A stretch of DNA of 64,000 bases from Orthonyx spaldingii (lineage: Eukaryota; Chordata; Aves; Passeriformes; Orthonychidae), in assembly GCA_013397795.1 (NCBI GenBank), contig VZTJ01002442.1:433223-497222 (forward strand), written 5' to 3'. Position 1 is the stretch's first letter. Every line of letters starts with the position of its first letter. Made by a program: the position numbers and the translations under genes. Shown piece by piece: positions 36,853 through 48,814 of this stretch. The notes under the pieces were generated by a model. It was given only the letters and a program-made list of their open reading frames with translations, did no database searches and was not told the origin of the DNA.

Positions 36853-37050
36853 CAATCATAGAATCATAGAGTATCCTGACAGGGAAGAGTCACACAGGGA
36901 GTATCAGCAAAGTCCAACTCCTGACTCTCCCCAGGAGTCACATCATGCTCCTGAAAGCATTATCCAAACACTAGTTGAATTCTGTCAGCCTTGGTACTGT
37001 GAGCACTACCCCGGGGAGCCTGTTCCAGCCACCCTCTGGGTGTATGTGTT
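36853..37050 (-). mobile_element. CR1 LINE 3' fragment
   Basis: The plus strand starts with AATCATAGAATCATAGAG, the reverse complement of the octamer tail. It continues with AAGTCCAACTCCTGACTC, TGAAAGCATTATCCAAACAC, TTGAATTCTGTCAGCCTTGG, CACTACCCCGGGGAGCC and CACCCTCTGGGTG. This is a CR1 subfamily with a different tail from the 4.5- and 23-kb copies. It is truncated at about 37050 and non-coding as it stands. Confidence 0.95.
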
Positions 37051-37807
37051 TTAACATGAAGGAAGAAATGGGCTTCTTGCTGTGGACATATGCCCAAAAT
37101 ACAAATATTCTGTTTGTCCTTTTCAAGCTAAATAGTGGTGCAGCTATTTCGTTGTGGCTTAGCTCATTTTAGTGACCTAAAAAGTTATCTTTAAATGGAC
37201 ACGAGATAATTCAGTCTTCATGCTGCATTAGTTCTCAGCAGAAATGCAAGAAAATTTCAGTTATAGGATTTAATAGTGTGGTAAGGAGGCGATTAGAGTG
37301 CATTGTATGGACTGTTTTATTGTAGTGATTTCACATAATACCATGAAAATAACTCCAAATCAGCACCCCCAGGATTGTACAGCTTGTCACTGTCATTTTC
37401 AATCTTGGATAGTGCCACCCCTGAATGTATGAGTGCATATCTGCAGAGATAAAAATAATTAAAATGTAAATTCAGAACTTTCAGTGTAGATGTACAAAAT
37501 GTGGCAGAGAAAAAAATCCCAAAACCTTCTGATATGGTACTATTCTGCTCCATTTTCCTGTCTGTGTCATTTGGCATGTGTGCATGTCTGTAGGTATTCA
37601 CAGCCATGTCAGAAATAAGGCTAGTGAGCCAGGTAGAAAAGGTGTAATTCTCACAGCAGATCTGCAGGACATAAGGAAATTGGCTCTGTCAGTAGTGTTA
37701 CTGAACCTGCCATTCATCCCAGATCATTGTTTCATTATGACCAGATTTGTGGACCCTCATCTTGCAGTGAGCTGTGAACCAAATCTGTACCTTTAAAAAC
37801 AATCTGG
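37051..37807. other. unique stretch between two CR1 copies
   Basis: I see no gene or repeat. The sequence is AT-rich, with a few frames under 100 codons. Confidence 0.5.
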
Positions 37808-38730
37808 GTGAAGGAATCAAGTGCACCCTTGCACCCTCAGTCAGTTTGCTGATGGCATTAAGTTGGTCTGGAGTGTTGTTCTACTGGAGGACAGGAAGGC
37901 TCTGCAAAGAGATCTGGACAGGCTGAATTGAATGGTTGAGGCCGATTGTGTGAGGTTCAACAAGGGCAACTGCTGGGTCCTGCACTTGGGTGACAATAAC
38001 ACCAGGCACGCCTACAGGCTGGGGGAGAAAGGCTGGAAATCTGCCAGGTGGAAAAGGACATGGGGATGCTGGACAACAGTGGCTGAATATGAGGCAGCAG
38101 AGGACCCAAGAGGCCAAGAAGGCCAATAGCACCTGGCCTGGATCATTAATAGTGTGGCCAGCAGGACCAGGACAGTGATTGTCCCCCTGTACTTGGCACT
38201 GGTGAGGCCACACCTCAAATCCCGTGTTCAGTTCTGGGCCCCTCCTTACCAGAAAGACATTGAGGGGCTGGAGCATGTCCAGAGAAGGGCAACGGAGCTG
38301 GGGAAGGGTCTGGAGCACAAGTCTGATGAGGAGCAGATGAGGAAGCTGGGCTTGTTTAACCTGCAGAAAAAGAGGCTCAGGGAAGACCTTCGCACTCTCT
38401 ACAGCAACCTGAAAGGAGGTTGTAGCAAGGTTGGGGGTGATCTATTTCCAAAGTGACAAGTGACAGAACAAGAGGAAACGGCCTCAACTTGTGCCAGGGT
38501 AGATTTAGATTGGATATGAGAAAGAATTTCTTCACAGAAAACATTGTCAAAAATTGGAACAGGCTACTCAGGGAAGTGGTTGAGTAGCCATTCCTGGAGG
38601 GATTGAAAAGATATGTAGATGTGGCACTCGGGGACATGATTTAGTGGTGGACCTGGCTGTGCTGGGTTAACAGGCGGGCCTGATGACCTTAAAGGTATTT
38701 TCTACATAAGTGATTCTGTGATTCTATGAG
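37808..38730 (+). mobile_element. CR1 LINE, 5'-truncated, 3' part of ORF2 plus tail
   Basis: This plus-strand CR1 copy of about 0.9 kb starts in the thumb/C-terminal part of ORF2 (after the catalytic reverse transcriptase motifs) and runs to the tail ATTCTGTGATTCTATGAG. The longest intact frame (38154-38456, 100 codons) is the ORF2 C-terminus. It shows LVRPHLKSRVQFWAP, YQKDIEGLEHVQRRAT, ELGLFNL-like 'LGLFNLQKKRLRED' and LYSNLKGGCSKVGGDLF, all familiar CR1 motifs. The frame breaks just after that point, so the copy is dead. Lacking the 5' region and the RT active site, it cannot move. Confidence 0.97.
38154..38456 (+). pseudogene. CR1 ORF2 C-terminal remnant
   Basis: This 100-codon frame inside the CR1 copy corresponds to the conserved C-terminal region of the CR1 endonuclease/reverse transcriptase polyprotein, downstream of the catalytic domain. 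It starts where the element happens to have an ATG, not at a true gene start. It ends at a stop (38454-38456) created by a frame disruption, since the downstream 'dRTRG' type motif continues in another frame at about 38467. It is not functional. Confidence 0.9.
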
Positions 38731-40916
38731 TCTAAACTTATTTTATGCAGAGAGACACTGCCAATAGATTCACAGACTGACCACATGCTTAAAGCAATGC
38801 AGTGTCCACACCTTTTCAGGATTAGTAAGCTAGTTCATTAACTTCTCAATGCTAGAAGCAGGAAACTGTGCCTTAGTGTATCTTCATACCAGTCTCAGAA
38901 TAACAGAGCTGCAATGTTGAACGGAGATTTTAGCTGCTGCTCGGAACATTGAGGATGAAAATAGAAGGGAAGGACTCAGAAGCGGTATTAAGTAAATACC
39001 ATGCTATTGGTGTTTACTGCCATCTCGTGTGCTTGGGTCTGCAAAGACTGTCCTGGGAAGAGATGGCAGCACTTTTTCCCATTGCTCCATGTTTACTTGT
39101 TCTGCTGTGTCTCACCTGTGTGGGGAAGGAAAGCAGCTTTTAGCTAGCAGTTGCTCTCTTCCCTCTGAGGGATCTGGCAGTGAGGGCAGTCTACACAGGA
39201 GACTAATGAGACTTCTCACGGACCATTACTCCCAGAGCAGGCATGTGGAAGGACTCACAGCTGAGCCTGTAATTAATAAAGTAGAAGGCTGAGGCTGACT
39301 GGCAGGATATAAGGAATTGTTTCTGGGAAAGGAGCAGAAGGTCTGTGGTTGGATCCAACACAGTGATGGAGCAACACTGCTGCTGCTCACTAATGGGTGA
39401 CGATTGCAGCTGGAGGAGCTGCTGGGAATAGTGCTCCTCAGCTGCTGTTGCACATCTGCTCAGATGGGTGGCCTCAAACCTTTTCCCCAAGGCTCTTGCA
39501 ACTGCCAAGAAGTCAAGCTTTGCCTCCTGAAAACTGTGAGGCAAGACACACGTGTGTTTGTTCCTGTTGGTCTACTTACCAAGGACATTGGAGAGGTGAG
39601 AATGATCTGAGAGCTGTTGCTAAAGAAAAAGATACAGAAAGGAAACAAGAAAAAGATAAATGACAGGCACAAGTGATCAATACTCGCTGCTGAGTGTGTA
39701 CTGTTGGTGAATAGTGGGTCTCAGCTTGTTCTCAGCTGCAAACCTCTGTACTGCCCAGATTGCTGTCTTGTAAAAGCATGATCTGAAACAATCTGCAAAG
39801 CACCAGCTCTGAAATCACCTGGGAAGCTGAGTGTGCTCAGTTTCCTCATAGAGCTGTCAGCTTTTTTTGGACCCCTACTTGTTTGAGACAAGACTAGCTG
39901 GTAAGAAAGAAGGGGCAGTGACTTTCTCAAACTCAGCATCAGAATGTAGTTCCCTGAACTTTAATTCCACCGAATAAAGAATAAGCAACAAGGATACGCA
40001 GAAATCACGGATCTGGAGTGTCCTAGCAAGCTCAGGTTCCATGGTGATGTTCATCTCTCTTTGAACAGATCACCCCGACACTGGGGCTACTGGTTGTCCC
40101 TTCCAGATATGGAAAACTGCCAATAAGGAAAGGGTCTGATTTCTTCAGATTCACTGGAACAGCAGCGTTATAGGAAGAGCAGCTCCCACACTCCTCTAAT
40201 GATAGGAATGGTTTTGCATGAAACAAAAACCTTGAAAGCTTGTGTGACAAAATCAAACTCTTATGACTGATTTCTTCTACCTTATTATTTACTGGCTGTA
40301 CACAACAATGAGGGTCACATTATACAGAGGCATATCTGCAAGTGTATGTACTCTGGGAGAACAGCTGAGCTTCATTTCATTGGAAATTAGCTCACTGACT
40401 CACAGAATTGCTGAAAGAATGTGAGTCTGTAAGCATCACAGAGCCTTCTTTACTCTTTTGATTAAATCTCCGCCACCTACAATAAAAAGAATTTGCAGGT
40501 AAACCTAAAAAATTAGTTTCTGAGAAATCCAGCTGTATTTCTTCTCATTCTTATGCCAGGAATAAAGATTTTGTGTTTGGGTTGTTCAGTGCTTGAGCAG
40601 GAGCATGTATTCTGAAGTGTGGGTATGTTGTCACTGAGACTCTCACAAGGATAGAAAGATATTAACAATGGAGTTGACAAAAAAGGGTGTATAGTTCTGA
40701 ATACAACAGGAAATCAAATGCTGTTTTTACTTTTTCTTTGAGGATGAAACTCAGTGTAAGGAGAATAACACTCTCAGTTTCCCTTCACCTCTGCATGTAG
40801 TTTATGGAAAGAACTAGACCTGCAGTGGAGGGCAGGGATAAAAGGGAAACCCCAACTTTGCTACAGATGGGAAGATTGTTAAAAATGTATAACCCCCATC
40901 TTAATTACTAATGACA

Positions 40917-40934
40917 TAATCAACATGTTGATTA
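40917..40934. repeat. perfect 18-bp palindrome, second of a pair
   Basis: TAATCAACATGTTGATTA is its own reverse complement. The inner 16 bases are identical to those of the palindrome at 17760-17777, while the outermost pair differs. The flanks show no shared repeat, so the two sites do not look like parts of one dispersed element. Confidence 0.95.
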
Positions 40935-42418
40935 ATTCTACTGATGACTTGCTTTTAGCAGTACCTTCACAATGGTTGAATTGTCTTTGAAAGGTCTTTC
41001 TGTATTTGCACAAAATCTCCACTGTGGCATAAATGATTAAAGCCAGAAATTTCTGTTTCTATTGCCATCTCTTAGAGGCTTCTTTTTGATTAAAACCCAT
41101 TATATTGCTCAAGAAAAATTCAGCCGCACTAAACAAACCGCAGTAAATGAGCTTTAAGTTGACCAGAGTTCACTTCCTGAGAGTGCAGAGAAACTGAAAG
41201 AATATTTATAGGGCTGAGAAAGTAATTCCTGGCTTTTAGGACTATCTGGGTGAATCAGCACTGCTAGACAGACTGACATCAGACTTGGATCAGAGCAGGG
41301 TAGGAACTGCTCCACAGGGGAGTTGTCAGCTAAAAAAAAACCAAACCAAAAAAAGACTAATAAAATGTCAACACAGAAGACCGTTGTAGAGTGTTATTGA
41401 TCAAACATAGTGGTTACTGTGCCTTCATCTCCTAATTATCAGTTAATTTGTTTTTGTAGCTACTAGGTGCAGATCAGTTGTATGAAGTGTGGCCCCTCTC
41501 ACAATGACAGCTGCATTTTCCATTTCCTCACAACACAACAGATTTGAGTTACTTGGTATTACAGAGTGCTTTCCACCCTCTACACTCATGAAAAATATTT
41601 CATTAGATTGTAAATGAAGTTGTCTTGTTCTCTGAGGTTATTTTCTACAGCAGTTTCATTTCTTCTGTCTTTTTCTCTTATTTTGTTTTTATTGGATGCT
41701 AAGGGCGAAAATGTAAAGCAGCATCAGTAAAAGGAACTAAAAAACCCCCAAATCCTTTAATGTACTTGGAGAGAGGAATTAAATTGTACTTCCAACTCCT
41801 CAGTCTAATAGCTTATACAATATGAAATGAAACAGGGTAAGCTCTTTTACTACTTCAGCTTCCAGCAGTGTAGTTATAGGTAAAGATGTTTCATGCTTCC
41901 CATTATAAATACTCATTTACACAACTTTACAAAACGTCACAAAAATTCACTCTTGATTGAAACTTACTCAATGAGGTCATAAGCTAAGAACAATTTCAGA
42001 GAATTGTTGGGTGAAATTGGGTTGATGGAGAGTCAGCTAACTCATTTAAGCACAGTGAGTTACCTGAGAATCTAATACCAAGAGTTTTATCGATGTTCAA
42101 AATACTGACGTGTGAGAAGATAACGTGCTGTGGCTGATGGAATCAACACAATCACAGGACTCATCTGAACCAATTAAAGCATCAGTAATGCATTGTCAAT
42201 AGGTCACATCAAATGCACCAGTAGTTTTTAGGACATTGAGCTAAGAAATGCCTGAAGTATATATAGAAGGAGGGAGGGGTGACAAAGAGCTGGAAATGAG
42301 CAGTCAGTGAGCGTGACTGTTTGTCTCAACTAGCTCCTGTTTCCAAGACATCTTTGTCTTTCAGGCTGGAGCCTGTCTAGACACCTTTTTCAGACACCAC
42401 TATTTTTTCCTGGAGTTT

Positions 42419-42453
42419 TTTTGTTGTTGTTGTTGTTTGGTTGGTTTTTTTTT
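42419..42453. repeat. (TTG)n and T-rich tract
   Basis: The tract holds TTG repeats followed by GGTTGG and a T run. It is simple sequence with no other feature. Confidence 0.9.
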
Positions 42454-44155
42454 AAGTTAATAGGAGGAGTAGCATCATGGACAAAACTCATCTAAGGACC
42501 TTCACCTGCTTCCACTTCAAGCAAATTGTGCTGCAAAACATGGTACTATATAATCATGGTACTGTATAAACACATACATAGTACTATATAAACTATATAA
42601 ACACATACACACACATATACAAATATATGTACTTACATAATGGGAATTTTTCCGTCTCATTAAAATCTTTTTAGAATGGTGGATTTCACCCTCAAAATCA
42701 GAATTGCTGAAGCTCCACCTCTCCCACCCATCCCCTTTGTTGTTATATCCCTAAAACAGTGATGCAAGACATAAGTGACCGCAACCTACCTCCGCTCTCA
42801 TTCAGGTTGATTCTAGTCTTTCACCTTGGTAAGTCAAGTCTATATCTAACTATTGGGTTCTGGCATCAGTTCTTTGTTTCAGGAAATACTTATTTGATTG
42901 TACATTGTGGAGCAGGTAAAAAGAAGAGACTGAGGATATATATCACGATTAAGTGATTAAGGAACTAAATTAGGGCACAGCAGGATTAAGTTAAATGGTG
43001 ATGGAGGAGAAACTCCTAAGGAACTAGCACAGTTTCTGTGCTTTCTTGCTTTTGCACTCTGGGTTTGCAGGCATACCGTAGGTCTCTTCCTTTAGCTTGA
43101 TGGTTTATAGGCTAAGCCCAATATGACCTTAAGATCTAAGAAAGATTTTTGTTTTTCAATGACTTTCCATAAGTCAGTGGTATAGCACACACAGAGGCCA
43201 TGGTTATACCTGCCTGGTTCTGTGATCAAAGCTGATCAGAGATATTTCTTTCAAAAATATCTAACTTAGGAATCTGAGTTCCATTTTCACAAAGGTCTTA
43301 GCACACAGTAGCTAAAAAGGGGATTTTTTAGGGCTTCAGTGACAAATACCTACATCCCCTTGCTTTTCTTTGGGATTTGACACCCATACATGTCCCTTAG
43401 TCATCTATCTTTACCCCAATGCAATGTTTTGTTATGTTTCGTCTGAGTTCTGATAATTACCACTGACAGCCACATGATATCTGCAAGGTCAAATGGACTT
43501 CAGCTGATTCCCACTCTTTGCGGTTGCTACAGGAAGAGGCTGCATCCAGACAGCACCCTCTGTTTGGACCACTGTCAGAGACTGAAAATAATTCATGCCT
43601 CAAACATTGATGCTACAAAAGGCAACAACCAGAGATGCCTCCCTGAAGACTGGGACTTTGGACTGAAAGTCAAGCTGCTGATTAGATAAAGGGAAAGCCC
43701 TTTTGTTCAATCACCTGAAACAAACAAGGCTGGGGGAAAAGGTATGCATCCCCAAAAAGCCAAAGCCACCAGCTGCGCTGAGAGAATCATGCCCGGCTGA
43801 GTTTGGGGTGTGGGGGAACACAGCTCACAGAAGCCAGGCTTACAAACTTCCCCCCCAACCGAGTGCAGTGGGGGAGAGGAGATTTTTGGGTGTGTGGCAT
43901 AACCTCTGGCCACAGGTACCGAACATCCATCCTCAACTATACAAACTGGCCCAGCTGTGTGAAACCCAACCCCACAGGCCAAATCCACGGGACTTTCATG
44001 TGAGAGGCAGCTGAGACCATCAAAGACCCCCCAAGGTGCCCCCCCGGATGCCTTGCACTACAGGACCACATGTGATGCAACAGATCCAAAGTCTGTTGCA
44101 AGAGACAATGACAAACTCCAGGGACATGACTAGACATCACCCCCTGGCTTGAGGG

Positions 44156-44163
44156 TATATTAA
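44156..44163 (+). promoter_or_regulatory. TATA box of the solo LTR
   Basis: TATATTAA lies in GC-rich sequence 226 bases upstream of the poly-A signal, the expected arrangement for U3 promoter and R. Whether it still drives transcription is unknown. Confidence 0.6.
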
Positions 44164-44320
44164 CCCAGGGCACTCTGTGCTTTCGGGGGACCTTCACCAT
44201 CAAGAAGATCGGCAGGAGAGAATCATCAGGATGCCAGTGGGACCCACGGAGCGGTGATACTCTTTTATTCTGCCTCTGTCACTTCTCTGTCCCCTCAGCC
44301 TTTTTCCTTTTCCTACCTTT

Positions 44321-44324
<4 letters not shown>

Positions 44325-44363
<39 letters not shown>
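44325..44363. repeat. (TC)n microsatellite inside the LTR
   Basis: This is a pure TC dinucleotide run of about 39 bases between the TATA box and the poly-A signal. It is likely to differ in length among copies of this LTR family. Confidence 0.97.
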
Positions 44364-44368
<5 letters not shown>

Positions 44369-44381
44369 ATATTTACTATCA

Positions 44382-44387
44382 AATAAA
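44382..44387 (+). promoter_or_regulatory. polyadenylation signal of the solo LTR
   Basis: This is a canonical AATAAA about 87 bases before the LTR 3' end. Confidence 0.6.
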
Positions 44388-45816
44388 ACCCATGCTATTG
44401 ACTGGCATATGGTCTTGTTTGCACCTTAATTCGGGCAGAGGTATTTTTAAGAACCTAATAGTTGGATCATGACAACCACTTACAGCAACTCGAAGTACAA
44501 TGCTATTGGCATAGATGAAATAATCTGAGAGAGTAAACCTGAGAAAAAGATGCAAAATTAAGGTCTTCATTTGCTAGTCTGATTTCACATATCCTGAGGA
44601 AGAATTAAGTCCACTCTGCTGGCTTTGGTTCAGGATTTCTTTGCCCATATTAGCTTTTTTATTTTTTCTTTCATGGTTTAGTTGATAAAATAACAAGTGA
44701 AAATATCACCATGGGGGTTATGGAAAATAAAAAGAATACTCAGTGACTGATGTCTTCTTGCGTTCAGTGATTTCACTGAAGCCACCCACATCTTATTTAT
44801 TTTTCCAGGCAAGGTCATTTTCTCTAAATTATAGACACAAATAGTAAGTTTAAAATTCCTCCTTTCCAATAATACCCACTGACTTCTTACATGAAAATGA
44901 AGTACACTGGCCTGTAAAGAGCACAGACTGTAAAAATAATTGCATTCATTCTTATTAAAATGGCCAGTCATTTGCTGCAAAAGTACAATTTGTGGTGGCA
45001 GAAGAAAGTAATTTTTTAAATAAGATATTCATCCAACTATTCATAATATGATTTAATCAGTAGATTGTATGTAGACTTTAAATATAAAACGTCCAAAATC
45101 ATCATAGTGAATTCTTAACAGTTGATATCTTTGGGAAGGGAGAATTACACTCCTTATTTGCAAGGCTGGGAGAAAGGGAAAGAGGAAAAGACGAATTAGA
45201 TCAACCAATGTGCCACATTTTTCATTCTCTAAAAAGTTTTTCATCTTCCTGCTGAGCTTGGAGAATGATGTCCTAACAAGCATAATGTTTAATTCTCACA
45301 AGTTCCTCTGCAAGCTAGGCCCTTAAAACTTATCAGCTTTTAATAAAGCCTCATATTTTGGTGCTTTTGAAGATGTCACTTGAACACAGTTGTTATTCTA
45401 ATCTATAGCACATATGTCTTCCAGGAGCTTGGCCAAGGCCTACCAAATTTCATACATATTGCATTAAAGCATATTTTCTGCCCTATGGTTCCCTCATTTG
45501 TTCATATAGCCCTTAGTCTGCAAAAACACATGCTTTCCTTCTCTGTATTGGACAAATGTGCTCAAGGCTACTCATTCAATCCCATTGGCTTATGAGATGA
45601 AAAATTCATGTATGATGCATTTACCCCTTTTCAAAATCTGGCACTTTTTATGTGTGTGTGAGAAGATTACCTGAAGCATATTTGGCAGTTTTGCAGATTT
45701 CTAATATGTTCTACCTGTATATGTAAGCAATTTTCTAACAACATATGGTGGGCAGAAGGAAACCTTTAGAAGCACTTTGTTTTTCACTCTAGATGATTTT
45801 AATAGCCTGTAGAGAT

Positions 45817-45843
45817 CTACAGATTTTTTAGGAAAATCTGTAG
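45817..45843. repeat. perfect inverted repeat (hairpin)
   Basis: CTACAGATTTT (45817-45827) and its exact reverse complement AAAATCTGTAG (45833-45843) are separated by TTAGG. An RNA copy could fold into a short hairpin. It is far too short for a microRNA precursor as seen. Confidence 0.9.
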
Positions 45844-47853
45844 CAGACAATATATAACTTTATTAATCAAAAAGTAATGACAAACAGCCATAACATGTTG
45901 TTGCTATATTTTTGTACAGTGTCTGGCATTTCCAGTCTGTAATTCTCAGGATTAGATGTCTATAATATGTCTTGTTCACTGAGATTCTTAATTCATTGGG
46001 GAAAAAAATTGCAAGTCTAATTGTGTGCTTGTTTAAAAATAGCACAAATAAATAGAAGCTATTATAATATGTGACAAGAAAGTACATCAATTGCATTTAC
46101 TAATCTTTTGTGCCTCAAAGTATGTCCCTTATACAAAGAAATCCTTTCATTCCTGTGGATCTGATTCTCCTGGGCATGACATCCATTTTAACCTAAGGTA
46201 ATTTTATCTCTTTTAATGGTATTATACTAATGTTATAATAATAACACTGGTGTGGTGAGGTAGAGAATGAGTGCTGTTTCTGTAAGGTAGCTTACAACCC
46301 TTCCTGCAAAACAGGCAAAGGAGTCAGAGCTCAACTCTGTTTCTATTGCTCATGTTCTGCAGTCAGAGTCAGGTGCAGGAAATCATGTACCTGCTCCACT
46401 CCTGCTCTGAGATGGCATCTCTGGCCTCTCATTTTGACCCCTCCTGAGCATGGTGGTCACACAGTCACTTAGCTCTGGACTTAGTGGTGATTGGTGGCAG
46501 CTGCTTGAGGCACAGACACAGTATGACTGCCAGCACCTGGACACTCCTTCATGCTCTGCATGTCCTTGAGAAACACCCTCTGAGGCAAAGGATCATCACC
46601 AAAACATCTTGGTTCCCATGGCCATTTCTGGCAGCAGTGAGAAAAGAAGTAATGAGCACAGCGTACACACTGTCCTCCTGCCTTCAGCAACCTGCACGAT
46701 TCTCCACAGTCTCATTTATTGGTGCCAAATAAATGCATTTATTACATAATAAGGGAACAGAAGTGTTTTGCCATTCCTTCTGCAATTACTTAGAAGTAGG
46801 TTGTTTGTGGCCGAGAATAAAATGGACTCAATGCAAAGGATAGGCAGTGCAGTGGGTTTTTTTGGCAGACCATAGGTTTTCTGAATTAAAAAATATCACT
46901 GTAGGACAATCAGAAATGCAGTGATGTCACTGAATACAGTAGTACCTTCCTTCTACGAAAATTCTCCAGGATCAATATTGTATGTAATTCTATTAAATCA
47001 CATATACAAGCAACATGCTAATCTCCTAAATACAGATTATAATTAAGTTTCTTCTGAGCTTTCATGAATTCATATTCAAAAGACAGCATTAATTTATTTG
47101 GCATAGAAAAATGACCAAGACCTCATATAGACAAAATGACAAGATACCCAGAGAGTAGCCTAGACAATTTCTATGTTTCTTAGTGCTGGGAACTTAGTAT
47201 TTGATTTGAATTAGTAAGATATTCAAAATGGTTCTGCATGTTATCACAGAGTGGAGCTGTGTGAAATTATTTATACTGGTACGTCTGGTAGTTCCTAACA
47301 GCTACGAAAATACAGCTCTTTGGGTTAGATCTACTTACATTTTGCATCAGCCTGGAAGCCAAAAATAGCACTATTAACTTAAGTGGTGGTGATTTTACTC
47401 ATATGACATGAATAATTTAAGAAGTTAAACCAATTTGGGATTTTTTTGTTTTAAAAAGCAGTGGGTACGTCGCATAATTTAGATAGACATTCTTTTTACT
47501 ATTACTTATGAAAGATTTTCTTTACACCGTCCTTCAAAAAAAATCCCTCAGGTGTGTTCAGGTAATTGGTTATGTTTGCGAAAGGTGCTTATTCTCACAA
47601 AAGAACAAAAGGACTGATGATGAGATTTTAAATTTCTAACTTGCATACCAAATTTCATTCTCATTTTTGTTAAGAGAAGTTTGATTCTGGAATTCAAATT
47701 TATGTCTAAGTAACAGTAAAGACTACAGTTACCAGGGTTTGAGTGCTAGCAAATCTACTTTTAAAAGTGAACAGAGTTTCTGTTTTCCCTAGGTGCAGAA
47801 AGGTACAGTTAAACTATTTAAGACTTTGGGACAACCTCGGTAATTTTCAGCCT

Positions 47854-47887
47854 ACATTTGCTTGTATCTGACATTTGCTTGTATCTG
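47854..47887. repeat. 17-bp tandem duplication
   Basis: ACATTTGCTTGTATCTG is present twice, head to tail, with no mismatch. Confidence 0.97.
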
Positions 47888-48768
47888 TATCATACCTATG
47901 TATTTGTACACGGGTTTTCTCCTGAGGACTATGTGACTCTTCCCCCTCCTGCTGTTCATTCTCCAGAAACATTTTCAGAGAAAGATCTTATCATCTTTTG
48001 AGATTTTCTTTCTTGGGTTTGATCAAACAAAATTCTTTCATTCTTCCATTTCTTGACCACTTCAGAAGGCCTCTTCTACTTCTTTTTTAGTTTGAATTAA
48101 TATGATGTGAACATCAGAGACTGGGATGGCACTGGAGGAGGTCTCCATTTCTTGCGGTATTTTAAGAATAAACTCTTTTCTCTACATGAAAAAACCTTTG
48201 ATGTTTTATTGTCATCCTACAGTCATTTAACACAACCACTTTCTCCTTTTCCTCAGCTTTTTCCAGCTGATAACCACCCCATTGATAGTAATTTGCACTG
48301 ATTTCCTCCCTATGTTGTGGCGTTCCTACTTTTTCTAGTCTTGGAGTTTCCCTGCATCTTTTGATGTGATATTCTGACATCCATATATATTAACGAAACT
48401 GAGTCATGAGAAAATTTCATTTTTGGACAATCCTCTCTTCACTTCTATTCTTCTTCACATCTAGGATATAACTTTTTTTGTGATGACTCCTTTTTTTTCT
48501 ATCTTGTGTATGTGCCTTCCTTACTTGCTAGTATCTTTTTTGATTAAATGGTCATCCATTTGGAGTGAAGTCCCTTCCAACAATATTTACCCTTCTTAGG
48601 GACAGGTTCTTGATAGTACAGTCTTTTGACCATGAAAAACATTCAGAAGTCATTGTCTTCTAGAAACCTAGTCTTCTTTCAGTTCAACTCTAGGCTATTA
48701 AAAAGTAGAGTCCTCCACTGCAGTTATTTGTTCATGTCTACAGGTAACTGAAAACAACCGTGATTCTG

Positions 48769-48801
<33 letters not shown>

Positions 48802-48814
48802 NAAAAAAAAAAAA
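48769..48814. repeat. poly-A tract with an N
   Basis: A run of 32 A residues is followed by G, one N (48802) and 12 more A residues. It could be the tail of a retrocopy, but no recognisable retroposed sequence lies upstream and I found no target-site duplication. Homopolymer sequencing error is likely. Confidence 0.9.

Larger units (their letters stand above)
38731..43463. other. unique stretch with no recognised gene
   Basis: No gene was recognised. A GC-richer patch at about 38940-39620 has overlapping frames on both strands (the longest is 113 codons, minus, 39203-39544) but no known domain. An 18-bp palindrome lies at 40917-40934. A TATA-like TATATATAG (42258-42266), a TTG/T-rich tract (42419-42453) and a diffuse 'ACTATATAAAC/ACACATACA' repeat (about 42540-42630) lie towards the right end. 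Confidence 0.5.
43464..44474 (+). mobile_element. solo LTR of an endogenous retrovirus (1011 bp)
   Basis: The segment starts TGACAGCCACATG and ends GGATCATGACA. It is flanked on both sides by ACCAC (43459-43463 and 44475-44479), a 5-bp target-site duplication. It contains a TATA box (TATATTAA, 44156-44163), a long TC microsatellite (44325-44363) in the presumed R region, an AATAAA signal (44382-44387), and then about 87 bases of U5-like sequence. The composition is markedly GC-richer than its surroundings. No internal retroviral region or second LTR follows, so this is a recombined solo LTR. I do not recognise the family by name. A 5-bp duplication occurs in class I and ERVL-type elements. 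The similarity of the two flanks extends imperfectly a few bases beyond the duplication, so the exact ends could shift slightly. Confidence 0.8.

Noticed and set aside
36614..37054. 146-codon plus-strand frame
   Set aside because: It runs through the TG-rich tract and then the antisense strand of a CR1 copy, so it is not a gene.
37881..38318. 145-codon minus-strand frame
   Set aside because: It is the antisense shadow of the CR1 ORF2 remnant.
43703..44014. 103-codon frame and overlapping minus-strand frames
   Set aside because: They lie inside the solo LTR and match no retroviral protein. They are by-products of GC-rich LTR sequence.
46690..46745. Possible LTR or primer-binding-site-like word (TTGGTGCCAAATAA)
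   Set aside because: No LTR ends, TATA or duplication were found around it.
48560..48600. Possible CR1 tail (AAGTCCCTTCCAAC)
   Set aside because: The match is about 14 bases without the octamer end or upstream CR1 sequence.
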